NCBI RefSeq assembly: GCF_019805165.1
Contig: NZ_RWIJ01000040.1
Coordinates: 1 to 47,260, forward strand
Source: Azospirillum sp. 412522
GTDB taxonomy: Bacteria; Pseudomonadota; Alphaproteobacteria; Azospirillales; Azospirillaceae
DNA length: 47,260 nt
Reading direction: 5' to 3'
Shown: one piece after another, positions 1 to 9,063 of the stretch
How the letters are laid out: every line of letters starts with the position of its first letter
Position numbering within the stretch: position 1 is the stretch's first letter
Notes under the pieces: generated by a model
The model's database searches: none
What the model was told of the DNA's origin: nothing
Seen by the model: only the letters and a program-made list of their open reading frames with translations
Made by a program: the position numbers and the translations under genes

Positions 1-1540
1 GGTCGGCCAGCACCCCGGTCAGCCCGCCGCGCGCGCCGAACACCGCGGTGGCCGGCGCGCCGCCGCCGCAGCGGCCCTGATGCTCGTCGCTGCTGGCCGA
101 GGCGCCGAGCCGGTAGCCGCGGGCCAGCGCCTCGGCATAGACCCAGTGGAACTGGCCCCAGGCGGAGCCGATCTCGATCAGCCGCTCCAGCTCCGGATGA
201 TGCCAGTCGAGATTGCAGCGCCGGCCGCCGACATGGGGGATCAGCAGATGGCCTTCCGGGTCGTCCTGATAGGCGGCATAGAGGTCGTCCAGCGGCCAGG
301 CGCCGGGGCGCAGCTTGCCGCGCGTGGATTCGTTCCATTCGAAGGAGCGGACCGGCTGGCCCCGGCTGTCGGTGGGGAATTGCGGCACGCCGTCGCGCAG
401 AAAGACGACATTGTGGTCGCCGCCGGCCGCCGAGTTGCCGCACCATTCGGTGCCGGGATAGCAGACGAAGCGGCCCGCCTCGTTGAAGCGGTCGATCAGC
501 CCGACCGCCTCGCTCCAGGCCTTTTCGGTCACGTTGAAGTCGTTGGCGGTGTAGCCCAGCACGTCCAGCCCGGCGACGTCGCGGCCGTAGGACAGGTTGT
601 AGGCGGTGTCGTTGGTGCCGACGGTGTCGTTGGAATGGACATGCAGATCGGCGTAGAAGGCCCGCGGCGCGCCGTCCTCGACGGTGGCGAAGGCTTCGGC
701 CGGGACCAGCTCCTCCGCGGCGGCGGCGATCCGCCATTCTCCGTCGGAAAGCTCGACCTCCCGGCGATGGACCAGCCAGCCATAGGCATCGGGGTTGGGC
801 GAGAGCGTCAGCGGTTGCGTGGTTTCTCCCTGCGGTCCCGCCAGGGTCAGGGTCGCGTCGATGCTGCCGTCGGTGCAGCAGTTGCCCCAGGCATCCTCGG
901 CGCGCAGCAGCAGGCTTGCCGGGCCGGGCGCGGTCAGGCGCGGCGCGACCAGACGCAGGGCGGCCGGGGCGCCGGGAACGATGTCCAGCATGCAGTCGCC
1001 CGGCACCTCGGCATATTTCTGGCTGCCGAGCGGGTCGATAAAGACGCGGAAGCGGAAACCCTGCTCGACGAAGCTCTGCACCCGCGTGCCCGGCCCGCCG
1101 CGCCGCCGGTCGCCCAGCCGGATGAGGATGCGGTCGCCGGGGTTGAGGTAGCCGTCGATCACGTCGATGACGATGGCCTTCTGATAGGGACGCTCGTGGC
1201 CCTTCTGGTCGAAGCGCACCTTCAGCGCCTGGATCGTCGCCGGGCTCTGCCCCGGCACCAGCGGCCCGGCCTCGTATTCCGCCGAGACGTAGTTTGCGGC
1301 CTGCGGGTCGCTGGTCTGGAACAGCGCCCAGTCGGAATAGAACTTCATCGCCAGCTTGATGCCGGCGCCGTCGGCGAGGCCCGACGCACCGACCTCGTAG
1401 ACGAGCTGCAGCTCGGTCCATTCCCCGGCGACCAGCCGGCGGTGCGAGCAGCTGGTCGATCCCAGGAAGGGACGGTCCTTGTTGCGCTCGTACAGCCCGA
1501 CGGGGGCGATGTGGCGGGTAGGCGGCAGGGCGTCGGTCAT
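1..1540 (-). CDS. DUF3604/PHP-domain protein, C-terminus cut by window edge
   Basis: The frame opens at an ATG preceded by GGAGG at 9 bp spacing and stays open for 513 codons to the window edge, so the C-terminus is missing. Residues 1-290 look like a beta-rich N-terminal part. From residue 295 a PHP-type metallohydrolase core begins: FYADLHVHSND (D298, H300, H302), GTEW (E365), GGDHNVV (H376), LIPHVGG (H436) and SSDEH (D485, H487). Spaced His/Asp/Glu residues of this kind bind the metals in PHP phosphoesterases, and the overall layout fits DUF3604 proteins, whose substrate is generally unknown. The coding frame was read directly from the reverse complement. No neighbour explains its role; an AT-rich repeat upstream (1705-1736) is a plausible operator. 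Hydrolase is the safest call. Confidence 0.8.
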   Translation of the reverse strand, partial: MTDALPPTRHIAPVGLYERNKDRPFLGSTSCSHRRLVAGEWTELQLVYEVGASGLADGAGIKLAMKFYSDWALFQTSDPQAANYVSAEYEAGPLVPGQSPATIQALKVRFDQKGHERPYQKAIVIDVIDGYLNPGDRILIRLGDRRRGGPGTRVQSFVEQGFRFRVFIDPLGSQKYAEVPGDCMLDIVPGAPAALRLVAPRLTAPGPASLLLRAEDAWGNCCTDGSIDATLTLAGPQGETTQPLTLSPNPDAYGWLVHRREVELSDGEWRIAAAAEELVPAEAFATVEDGAPRAFYADLHVHSNDTVGTNDTAYNLSYGRDVAGLDVLGYTANDFNVTEKAWSEAVGLIDRFNEAGRFVCYPGTEWCGNSAAGGDHNVVFLRDGVPQFPTDSRGQPVRSFEWNESTRGKLRPGAWPLDDLYAAYQDDPEGHLLIPHVGGRRCNLDWHHPELERLIEIGSAWGQFHWVYAEALARGYRLGASASSDEHQGRCGGGAPATAVFGARGGLTGVLAD

Positions 1541-1704
1541 GGCGGCGTTTCCTCCGGCTTTCTGAGAATTTCGATGATCCAGGCGGCCATGCCGGTTATG
1601 GCGACGTCCAGTGTGCGGTCGGCATGGGAATCGCGGAGGCGGGCAGGCGGTGCGGCGGAAGCTCCGCTGCGCACGACCGTTCGCTCCCCTCGATCAGCCA
1701 CCTT

Positions 1705-1736
1705 TATAATACAATATGATACATATAATACAATAT
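1705..1736 (-). promoter_or_regulatory. AT-rich direct repeat, possible promoter/operator of the DUF3604 gene
   Basis: The 13-mer TATAATACAATAT occurs twice, at 1705-1717 and 1724-1736, a 19-bp period, in an almost G/C-free stretch inside very GC-rich DNA. It lies about 165 bp upstream of the start at 1540 on the same strand. Direct repeats about two helical turns apart suggest paired regulator sites; the AT content also suits a promoter. No regulator is assigned. Confidence 0.45.
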
Positions 1737-1855
1737 AAGGCAACCCGAGGCTTGGTGGGATTTGCCCGTTGGGTACCGTGACGGTGTGCGGGCTTGAGCT
1801 TCCCCGCCGGTGTTGGCATCAAGGCGTCGTCCGCCGGCCAATCGGATCGGTCAAC

Positions 1856-1898
1856 CAGGAAGGTAGGGCAGGAAGGTAGGGCAGGAAGGTAGGGCAGG
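1856..1898. repeat. Tandem 13-bp repeat, three copies
   Basis: CAGGAAGGTAGGG is repeated exactly three times (1856-1868, 1869-1881, 1882-1894) with a further partial CAGG. It lies in the non-coding stretch 1541-2113. The rest of that stretch holds the AT-rich repeat, a C/G hairpin at 2067-2101 and no convincing gene. Just downstream on the plus strand, about 1899-1990 could encode a short GntR-like remnant. Confidence 0.85.
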
Positions 1899-2066
1899 GT
1901 GGCGCTGTATCGGCAGATCGCCGCCCGCTTCGGCGCCAGCCGGGTCACCATTCCGCTGGCGCTTTGCCGCAGCCTGCCGCCACGGCGATGACGGCGGCAC
2001 CCGGCCTGTCGGCGGGTGTGCCGCTGTTGGTGACGTTCCGCCGGCACGTCTTCGTCCGCTGTCGTG

Positions 2067-2101
2067 CCCCTCCCCCCGATCCTCTTTCCCGGGGGGAGGG
2101 G
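2067..2101 (-). terminator. C/G-rich hairpin after the aldo/keto reductase gene
   Basis: An 11-bp perfect stem, CCCCTCCCCCC (2067-2077) with GGGGGGAGGGG (2091-2101), has a 13-nt loop and starts 13 bp beyond the stop codon at 2114. No T-run follows, so it is either a weak terminator or a member of the C/G palindromic repeats seen at 7021 and 13007. Confidence 0.5.
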
Positions 2102-2113
2102 TTGCCCCGCCGC

Positions 2114-2938
2114 TTACTCGTCCCAGGCTGGCGCGAGCCCCGCCGGGCTGACGATCCGCCCGTTCGGCTGCGCCAGCTTCGCGATGGCCGCCATGTCGCC
2201 GTCGTCCAGAGCGAAGTCGAACACCGCGAAATTCTCCGGGACCCGTTCCGGCTTGGCGGTCTTCGACAGCACGATGTGGCCCAGCTGGATCAGCCAGCGC
2301 AGCGTCACCTGGGCCGCCGTCTTGCCGTACTTGGCGCCGATCCGCTGCAACTCCGGATCGCGCGGCACCTTGCCGTCGGCCATGGCATAGTAGGCGGTGA
2401 TGGCCACGCCCAGGTCCCGGGCCGCCGCCGCCATCGCGCTCTGATCGAGATAGGGGTGGACCTCGATCTGGTTGGTGACGATGGGGGCGTGGCTGCGCCG
2501 CACCGATTCCCGCAGTTGGGCGATGTTCTGGTTGCTGACGCCGATGAAGCGGGTCTTGCCGGCGGCCTGCACCGCGTTCAGCATCTCGATCTGGTCGGCG
2601 ATGGCGACCTGATCGGCCGGCCAATGCAGCAGCAGCAGGTCCACGCTATCGACCTTCAGCTTCTCCAGGCTCTCGTCGACAGACGCGGCGAAGAGGTCGG
2701 GGCTGTATTTGTCGACCCAGACCTTGGTGGTCAGGAACAGCTCGTCGCGCCGGGCGCCGGCAGCTTGCAGGGCGCGGCCGAGGGCGGCCTCGTTGCGATA
2801 GATCTGCGCGGTGTCGAAATGGCGGAAGCCGGCTTCCAGGGCGGCGGGAACCACCCGCTCGACCTCGTCGTCCGACATGCGGAAAACGCCGAACCCCAGC
2901 GCGGGGATCTCGGCACCATTGGCTTTCACCGTCTGCAT
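2114..2938 (-). CDS. Aldo/keto reductase (2,5-diketo-D-gluconate reductase type)
   Basis: This 274-residue cytosolic NADPH-dependent carbonyl reductase has the AKR catalytic tetrad: FDTAQIYRNE (Asp, Tyr), LTTKVW (Lys) and LLLLHWP (His), followed by GVSNQ and the TNQIEVHPYL strand typical of the DkgA/DkgB group. Its length is normal for that group. The start was set at the ATG preceded by AGGAGAG; the frame runs further upstream but the extra residues are not AKR-like. The same-strand paoABC-type operon ends 137 bp upstream, and the gap holds two competing hairpins (2967-3035), so expression may be separately controlled. The substrate cannot be read from sequence; sugar keto-acids or methylglyoxal are family possibilities. 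Confidence 0.88.
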   Translation of the reverse strand: MQTVKANGAEIPALGFGVFRMSDDEVERVVPAALEAGFRHFDTAQIYRNEAALGRALQAAGARRDELFLTTKVWVDKYSPDLFAASVDESLEKLKVDSVDLLLLHWPADQVAIADQIEMLNAVQAAGKTRFIGVSNQNIAQLRESVRRSHAPIVTNQIEVHPYLDQSAMAAAARDLGVAITAYYAMADGKVPRDPELQRIGAKYGKTAAQVTLRWLIQLGHIVLSKTAKPERVPENFAVFDFALDDGDMAAIAKLAQPNGRIVSPAGLAPAWDE

Positions 2939-2966
2939 CCTGTTCTCTCCTGATCGGCGCCAGAGC

Positions 2967-3035
2967 GCGTCTTCATGTGTCGAATGCAGACATATGGCGG
3001 AAGACGCGGTCTGCAAACCGCCTCTCCCGCCATAT
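2967..3035 (-). promoter_or_regulatory. Mutually exclusive hairpins between paoC and the AKR gene
   Basis: A long imperfect hairpin spans 2992-3035: outer arms ATATGGCGG/CCGCCATAT, inner arms GCGGT/ACCGC, and a 6-nt loop. Part of it (GAAGACGC, 3000-3007) is also perfectly complementary to GCGTCTTC at 2967-2974. On the minus-strand transcript the shared segment can pair upstream or downstream but not both. The first hairpin could terminate the upstream operon. No U-run follows. Confidence 0.45.
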
Positions 3036-3075
3036 CACCTGTGAACCGAATTCGCAGATCGAACCCGGTGGGGCC

Positions 3076-5376
3076 TCACATCAGCTTGTCGAGCGTGATC
3101 GGCAGGTCGCGGATGCGCTTGCCGGTGGCGTTGTAGACGGCGTTGGCGACGGCGGCGCCGACGCCGGTGATGCCGATCTCGCCGATGCCGCGGGCGCCCA
3201 TCGGGGCCTGCGGGTCGGGGATGTCGGTGTAGAGGATCTCGATGGCGGGAACGTCCATCTGCACCGGCACGTGATACTCGGCCAGCGAGGCGTTGACGAT
3301 GCGGCCGCTGCGCGGATCGAAGTTGGTCTCCTCGGTCAGCGCCAGCCCGATTCCCATGATGATGCCGCCCTTGAACTGGCTGGTCGCCGTCTTGGCGTTG
3401 AGGATGCGCCCTGCGTCGAAGGAGCCGAAGAAGCGCGAGACGCGGACCTCTCCCGTGATCTCGCTGACCCGGACCTCGCAGAACTGCGCGCCGTAGGAAT
3501 GCATGGAGAAGGCCTCCATCTCCGCCGGCGGCGGGGCTTCGGCCTCGCAGACCAGTTCGCCGCGTCCCGACCGGCGCAGGATCGACTCGTAGCTTTCGAA
3601 GCGCGCCGCATCGTCGCGGTGGCCGATGCCGCCGTCCCGCGTCTCGACCTCGGCGAGCGACAGGCCGGCCAGCGGCGAATCGTTGCCGGCGAGCTTCAGC
3701 AGCTCCTCGACGAAGGTCTCCGTCGCGGCGATGACGGCGCCGCCGATGGAGGCGGTCTGCGTCGAGCCGCCGGCGATCACCCCGCGCGGCAGGGTCGTGT
3801 CGCCATACTCGAAGGTGACGTGGTCGAGCGGCACGCCGAGCCGGGCGGCGATGTGCTGGGCCTGCGCCGTCGCCGTGCCCATCCCCATGTCGTGCACCGC
3901 CGTCGAGACGGTGACCCGCCCATCGGCCTTCAGCCTGATCCGCGCCGCGCCGCCGGGAAAGCGGTGGTAGGGATATGTGGCCGTCGCGCAGCCCATGCCG
4001 ATCAGCCACTCGCCGTCCCGCCGCCGGCGCGGCGTCGCGCTGCGGCGGTTCCAGCCGAAGCGTTCCGCGCCCTTGTCATAGGCGTCGATCAGGTGGCGGG
4101 CGGAGAAGGGCTTGCCGCTGGTCGGATCCTTGTCCGGTTCGATGCGCCGGCGCAGCTCGATGGGGTCGAGGCCGAGCTTTTCCGCAAGCTCGTCGATCGC
4201 GCATTCCAGCGCGAAGGTGCCGACGGATTCGCCGGGCGCCCGCATGAAGGTGTTCGCCAGCATGTCCATGTCGGCGACTTCCTGGGCCAGCCGGATGGTC
4301 CTGGCGGCATAGAGGTGGCGGGCGGGGAAGGTGAACTGTTCCGGGCAGGAGTTGTGGGTGGTCATCGCCACGATGCCGGTGTGGATCAGCGCGTCGAGCC
4401 TGCCCTCGGCATTGGCGCCCAGCGCCACCCGCTGCTCCGTCAGCGTCCGGCCGCCGACGATGCGGAACACCCCTTCGCGAGACAGCATGATGCGGACCGG
4501 CCGGCCGGCGAGCCTGGCTGCCGCGCAGGCGAGGATCTGGTGGTCCCACAGGCATTTGCCGCCGAAGCCACCACCGACATAGGGGGAAGAGACGCGGACC
4601 TTGTCCGCCTCCAGGCCGAAGATGTCGGCCAGCTGCCCGGCCGTCAGGTCGAGAAGCTGGCTGGCGTCATGCACCCGCAACTCGTCGCCGGTCCAGGCGA
4701 CGGTCGCCGCATGCAGCTCGATGGCGTTGTGGTTGTGGCGCGGCGTCCGGTAGATCTGGTCCACCTGCACCGCCGCACCCTTCAGCGCGGCCTCGGCGTC
4801 GCCGATCTCGACGACCGGCGGCTGGCCCAGGATGTTGTCCAACTGGCGCGGCGTCTTTTTGGCTTCTTCGAACGAGGTCGTTGCCGGCAGAACCGCGTAG
4901 TCTGCCGTCACCAGCGAGGCGGCATGATCGGCCTGTTCCTGCGTCTCGGCCAGGACGACGGCGATGGGCTGGCCGTTCCAGTGGATCTCGTCATTCTGCA
5001 TGACCGGCAGGTCGCTCGCCCCGGCGGCGGTCGGCGACGACATCATCAGGGACGGCGCCTTCATCCGCGGCGCGTTGCGGTGGGTCATGACCAGCACGAC
5101 GCCGGGCGCTGCTTCGGCCGCCGTGGTGTCGAGCGCGGTGATCCGCCCGCGCGCGATGGTGCTGAAGGCGAGCGCCGCGTAGCACAGGCCCTCATAGGGG
5201 AATTCGGCGGCGAAGCGCGCCTTGCCCTGGACCTTCAGCGGCCCGTCGATGCGCGAAACCGGCTGGCCCAGCGCGCCGTGTCCTTGGGCGCCATGCTTGC
5301 GCAGCATCGGATCCTGCGTGACCGCCGGCTGCCAGCGGCCGGGCCGGGAAGCGGCGGCATCGGATTGCGCGCTCAT
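3076..5376 (-). CDS. paoC: Molybdenum hydroxylase large subunit, PaoC-like aldehyde oxidoreductase
   Basis: This 766-residue molybdopterin-cytosine-dinucleotide subunit belongs to the xanthine dehydrogenase/aldehyde oxidase family. It has an N-terminal aldehyde-oxidase a/b hammerhead region, GGGFGGK at 268-274 in the Mo-cofactor domain, and GARGIGEIG near the C-terminus, where E733 is the expected catalytic glutamate. The start ATG overlaps the FAD-subunit stop as ATGA (5373-5376), so translation is probably coupled. The length fits PaoC/YagR rather than the longer xanthine dehydrogenases. With the two upstream subunits it should oxidise aldehydes (aromatic aldehydes in E. coli PaoABC) to acids. 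The substrate here is inferred by family; isoquinoline oxidoreductase-type enzymes are related alternatives. Confidence 0.88.
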   Translation of the reverse strand: MSAQSDAAASRPGRWQPAVTQDPMLRKHGAQGHGALGQPVSRIDGPLKVQGKARFAAEFPYEGLCYAALAFSTIARGRITALDTTAAEAAPGVVLVMTHRNAPRMKAPSLMMSSPTAAGASDLPVMQNDEIHWNGQPIAVVLAETQEQADHAASLVTADYAVLPATTSFEEAKKTPRQLDNILGQPPVVEIGDAEAALKGAAVQVDQIYRTPRHNHNAIELHAATVAWTGDELRVHDASQLLDLTAGQLADIFGLEADKVRVSSPYVGGGFGGKCLWDHQILACAAARLAGRPVRIMLSREGVFRIVGGRTLTEQRVALGANAEGRLDALIHTGIVAMTTHNSCPEQFTFPARHLYAARTIRLAQEVADMDMLANTFMRAPGESVGTFALECAIDELAEKLGLDPIELRRRIEPDKDPTSGKPFSARHLIDAYDKGAERFGWNRRSATPRRRRDGEWLIGMGCATATYPYHRFPGGAARIRLKADGRVTVSTAVHDMGMGTATAQAQHIAARLGVPLDHVTFEYGDTTLPRGVIAGGSTQTASIGGAVIAATETFVEELLKLAGNDSPLAGLSLAEVETRDGGIGHRDDAARFESYESILRRSGRGELVCEAEAPPPAEMEAFSMHSYGAQFCEVRVSEITGEVRVSRFFGSFDAGRILNAKTATSQFKGGIIMGIGLALTEETNFDPRSGRIVNASLAEYHVPVQMDVPAIEILYTDIPDPQAPMGARGIGEIGITGVGAAVANAVYNATGKRIRDLPITLDKLM

Positions 5377-6362
5377 GCGTCGTCTCCTGTCAGGTCGCTG
5401 AGAACGGCGACGATGGTCCGTTTCGCCAGCTCGATCTTGAAGGCGTTGTCGCGAAGCCCGGTCGCGGCGGCCAACTCCGCCTCGGCGGCGGCGCGGAAGC
5501 TCTCCGGGCTGGCCGGCCGGCCCTTCAGCGCGGCTTCGGCCGCCGAGGCCCGCCACGGCTTGTGGGCGACGCCGCCGAGCGCCAGCCTTACCTCCCGCAC
5601 CGTTCCGTCATCGGCGAGGTCGAGGGCGGCGGCGACCGACACCAGCGCGAAGGCGTAGCTCGCGCGGTCGCGCACCTTGCGGTAGGTCGAGCGGCGGGCG
5701 AAGGACAGGGGCGGGAGTTCGACCGCGGTGATCAGCTCGCCCGGCTTCAGCTCCGTCTCGACATCCGGGCGGTCGCCGGGCAGGCGGTGCAGATCGGCAA
5801 GTGCGATGCTGCGCGGTCCCGCCGGGCCGTCCAGATGCACCGTCGCGTCCAGCGCGGCGAGCGCCACGCACATGTCGGACGGGTGGGTGGCCACGCAGGC
5901 CGGCGAGGCGCCGAGGATGGCGTGGTAGCGGTTGAAGCCGTCGCGCGCGTCGCAGCCGGCCCCCGGCTGGCGTTTGTTGCAGGCCGCGGCCGTGTCGTAG
6001 AAGTAGCGGCAGCGGGTGCGTTGCAGGATGTTGCCGCCGACCGTCGCCATGTTGCGGATCTGGGCGCTGGCCCCGGCGAGGATCGCGCGGGCGAGGAGCG
6101 GGTAATGCGTGCGCACATGGGCATCGGCGGCGAGCGCTGTGTTGGTCGCCGCCGCGCCGATCCGCAGGCCGCCGTCGGCGCGCGGCTCGATCCCGCCCGG
6201 CAGGCCGGTCACGTCGACCAGCATCTCCGGCCGTTCGACCGTTTCGCGCATCAGGTCGACCAGATTGGTGCCGCCGCCGAGATAGCGCGCCGCGGCGCTG
6301 CCCTTGGCCAGTCCGATGGCGGCCGGGGCGTCGGAAGCCCGTTCGTAGGTGAAGGGGTTCAT
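5373..6362 (-). CDS. paoB: Molybdenum hydroxylase FAD subunit with extra 4Fe-4S site, PaoB-like
   Basis: This 329-residue FAD-binding subunit (CO-dehydrogenase medium-subunit fold) has the FAD loop ARYLGGGTNL near residue 30 and the second FAD motif TVGGNILQ. It is followed by a cysteine-rich insertion with RTRCRYF, AACNKRQPGAGC and ASPACVAT. The same insertion binds a [4Fe-4S] cluster in E. coli PaoB, and this separates PaoB-type subunits from ordinary xanthine dehydrogenase medium subunits. The start is the ATG overlapping the small-subunit stop by ATGA (6359-6362). It transfers electrons between the 2Fe-2S subunit and an acceptor through FAD. The middle position in a three-gene coupled operon supports the assignment. 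Confidence 0.9.
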   Translation of the reverse strand: MNPFTYERASDAPAAIGLAKGSAAARYLGGGTNLVDLMRETVERPEMLVDVTGLPGGIEPRADGGLRIGAAATNTALAADAHVRTHYPLLARAILAGASAQIRNMATVGGNILQRTRCRYFYDTAAACNKRQPGAGCDARDGFNRYHAILGASPACVATHPSDMCVALAALDATVHLDGPAGPRSIALADLHRLPGDRPDVETELKPGELITAVELPPLSFARRSTYRKVRDRASYAFALVSVAAALDLADDGTVREVRLALGGVAHKPWRASAAEAALKGRPASPESFRAAAEAELAAATGLRDNAFKIELAKRTIVAVLSDLTGDDA

Positions 6363-6889
6363 GCCCGCGCCCTCACCTGCGGTGTGGCCGGCGTCTTGAC
6401 CAGCGTTTCGGAGATGGCCTCGATGATGCCGTTGTAGGCGCCGCAGCGGCAGAGATTGCCGCTCATGCGTTCGCGCAGTTCCCTCTCGTCGATGGCGACG
6501 CTGTCCGCCGACAGGTTGGCGGTGACGACGCTCGGGATGTTGCGTTCGATCTCGCGCGCCATACCTACGGCGGAACAGAGCTGGCCGGGCGTGCAATAGC
6601 CGCACTGGAAGCCGTCATGCTCGACGAAGGCCTCTTGCAGCGGGTGGAGACTGCCGTCGCTGCCCAGCCCTTCGACGGTGGTGATGCTGCGGCCCTGGTA
6701 CTGGACCGCCAGCGCCAGGCAGGAATTGATGCGTTCGCCGTCGACCAGCACGGTGCAGGCACCGCAGGCGCCTTGGTCGCAGCCCTTCTTGGTCCCGGTG
6801 AATCCCAGACTGTTGCGGAGGAGGTCGAGCAGCGAGCTGCGGATGTCCGCCTCGACCTCGACGCTTTGCCCATTGATGGTGAAGTTCAT
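6359..6889 (-). CDS. paoA: Molybdenum hydroxylase 2Fe-2S subunit, PaoA-like
   Basis: This small subunit carries two [2Fe-2S] clusters. The N-terminal plant-type ferredoxin domain has CDQGACGACTVL and a later Cys; the C-terminal all-helical domain has CGYCTPG and GNLCRCGAY. About 176 residues if it starts at MNFTINGQ; an ATG five codons upstream (6904) and an extended frame to 6979 are alternatives. I prefer 6889 because the ferredoxin strand begins at once and GGGGA lies upstream. No twin-arginine signal is seen in any version, whereas E. coli PaoA is exported by the Tat system, so this complex may stay in the cytoplasm. It is the first gene of the operon. Confidence 0.87.
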   Translation of the reverse strand: MNFTINGQSVEVEADIRSSLLDLLRNSLGFTGTKKGCDQGACGACTVLVDGERINSCLALAVQYQGRSITTVEGLGSDGSLHPLQEAFVEHDGFQCGYCTPGQLCSAVGMAREIERNIPSVVTANLSADSVAIDERELRERMSGNLCRCGAYNGIIEAISETLVKTPATPQVRARA

Positions 6890-7012
6890 CAGCGCATTCC
6901 CCATGTCGGAACGGGGCCCAACCGACGGCGGACCGCGGCCGGCCCCCCGCCTTGCGGGCGGATTGAGCCGGCTTGTCAACCGTCAACGGCGCTGGAAGTC
7001 ACGCTGGTCAGG

Positions 7013-7043
7013 AAAAATCTCCCTCCCCCCCCGGGGAGAGGGG
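7013..7043 (-). terminator. Terminator after the sugar ABC ATPase gene
   Basis: On the minus strand a C/G hairpin (right arm GGGGAGAGGGG, left arm CCCTCCCCCCCC, 7021-7043) follows the stop at 7056 and is itself followed by AGATTTTTCC, a five-T run. It separates the ABC transporter operon from the paoABC-type operon. Confidence 0.65.
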
Positions 7044-7055
7044 ATTAATCGTCGG

Positions 7056-8165
<1,110 letters not shown>

Positions 8166-8172
8166 CGGAAGA

Positions 8173-9063
8173 TCACCCCTTGACGGAGCCGGCGGTCAGA
8201 CCGCGGATGAAGTATTTCCCGGCGAGCACATAGACGACGAGGGTGGGCAGGCCGGCGATCATCGCCGCCGCCATGTCGACGTTGTACTGCTTCACGCCGG
8301 TGGTGGTGTTGACGAGGTTGTTCAACGCGACCGTCACCGGCTGCGCGCCGCCCGCCGCGAAGGACGCCCCGAACAGGAAGTCGTTCCAGATCTGGGTGAA
8401 CTGCCAGATGATCGTCACCACCAGGATCGGCAGCGACAGCGGCAGCATGATCTTGGTGAAGATCTGGAAGAAGCCGGCGCCGTCGATGGTCGCGGCCTTC
8501 ACCAGATCGTCGGGGATGCTGACGTAGTAATTGCGGAAGAACAAAGTGGTGAAGGCGAGGCCGTACACCACATGGACCAGGATCAGCCCGCCGGCACTGC
8601 CGGCCAGCCCGAGGAAGCCCAGCGTCTGCGCCATCGGCAGCAGGATCACCTGCGACGGCAGGAAGCTGCCGAACAGGATCATGCCGAAGACGATGTTGGC
8701 GCCGCGGAACCGCCACTTGGTCAGGGCATAGCCGTTCAGCGCCCCGAAGAAGGTGGAGATGATGACCGCCGGCCCGACGATCACCAGGGAATTCAGGAAA
8801 TAGGGGGCCATGCCGCGGCAGTCGGCGCCGATGCAGGCGCGGTTCCAGGCATAGCTCCAGGCGTCCAGGCTGAAGTCGCGCGGCAGCGACAAGAGCGACC
8901 CCGTGCGGATCTCCTCCGGGCTCTTGAAGGAGGTGGTGATCATCAGCAGCAGCGGCAGCAGGTAATAGGCCGCGAACAGCAGGAGGATCAGGTACAGGCC
9001 CCAGCGGGCGATACGCGCGCCGGTGCCCTGCGCCGGCGGCAGGGCGGAGGTCAGGCTAGACAC
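8173..9063 (-). CDS. Sugar ABC importer permease, MalG/GtsC type
   Basis: This 296-residue inner-membrane permease has about six hydrophobic segments and the ATPase-contact EAA-like loop near DDLVKAATIDGAGFFQIFTKI, after LFFRNYY. The periplasmic stretch WNRACIGADCRGMAPYFLNS resembles the loop of GtsC-type glucose permeases. The start is GTG at 9063, preceded by GGGAGG at 5 bp; it overlaps the upstream permease by 8 bp, so the two are probably translated together. It pairs with the 9056-10015 product to form the channel. The C-terminus GLTAGSVKG is typical of the second permease in CUT1 sugar transporters. Confidence 0.9.
   Translation of the reverse strand: MSSLTSALPPAQGTGARIARWGLYLILLLFAAYYLLPLLLMITTSFKSPEEIRTGSLLSLPRDFSLDAWSYAWNRACIGADCRGMAPYFLNSLVIVGPAVIISTFFGALNGYALTKWRFRGANIVFGMILFGSFLPSQVILLPMAQTLGFLGLAGSAGGLILVHVVYGLAFTTLFFRNYYVSIPDDLVKAATIDGAGFFQIFTKIMLPLSLPILVVTIIWQFTQIWNDFLFGASFAAGGAQPVTVALNNLVNTTTGVKQYNVDMAAAMIAGLPTLVVYVLAGKYFIRGLTAGSVKG

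Noticed and set aside
1537..1743. 68-codon minus-strand frame overlapping the DUF3604 start by 4 bp, including a possible 17-codon leader (MAAWIIEILRKPEETPP)
   Set aside because: The overlap resembles coupling, but the upstream part reads through the AT-rich repeat, no ribosome-binding site is seen, and no family resemblance. A leader peptide remains possible but unsupported.
2977..5658. 893-codon open frame on the plus strand opposite the paoC-like gene
   Set aside because: Antisense shadow of a GC-rich gene: no ribosome-binding site and no protein-family pattern, while the minus strand shows clear Mo-hydroxylase motifs.
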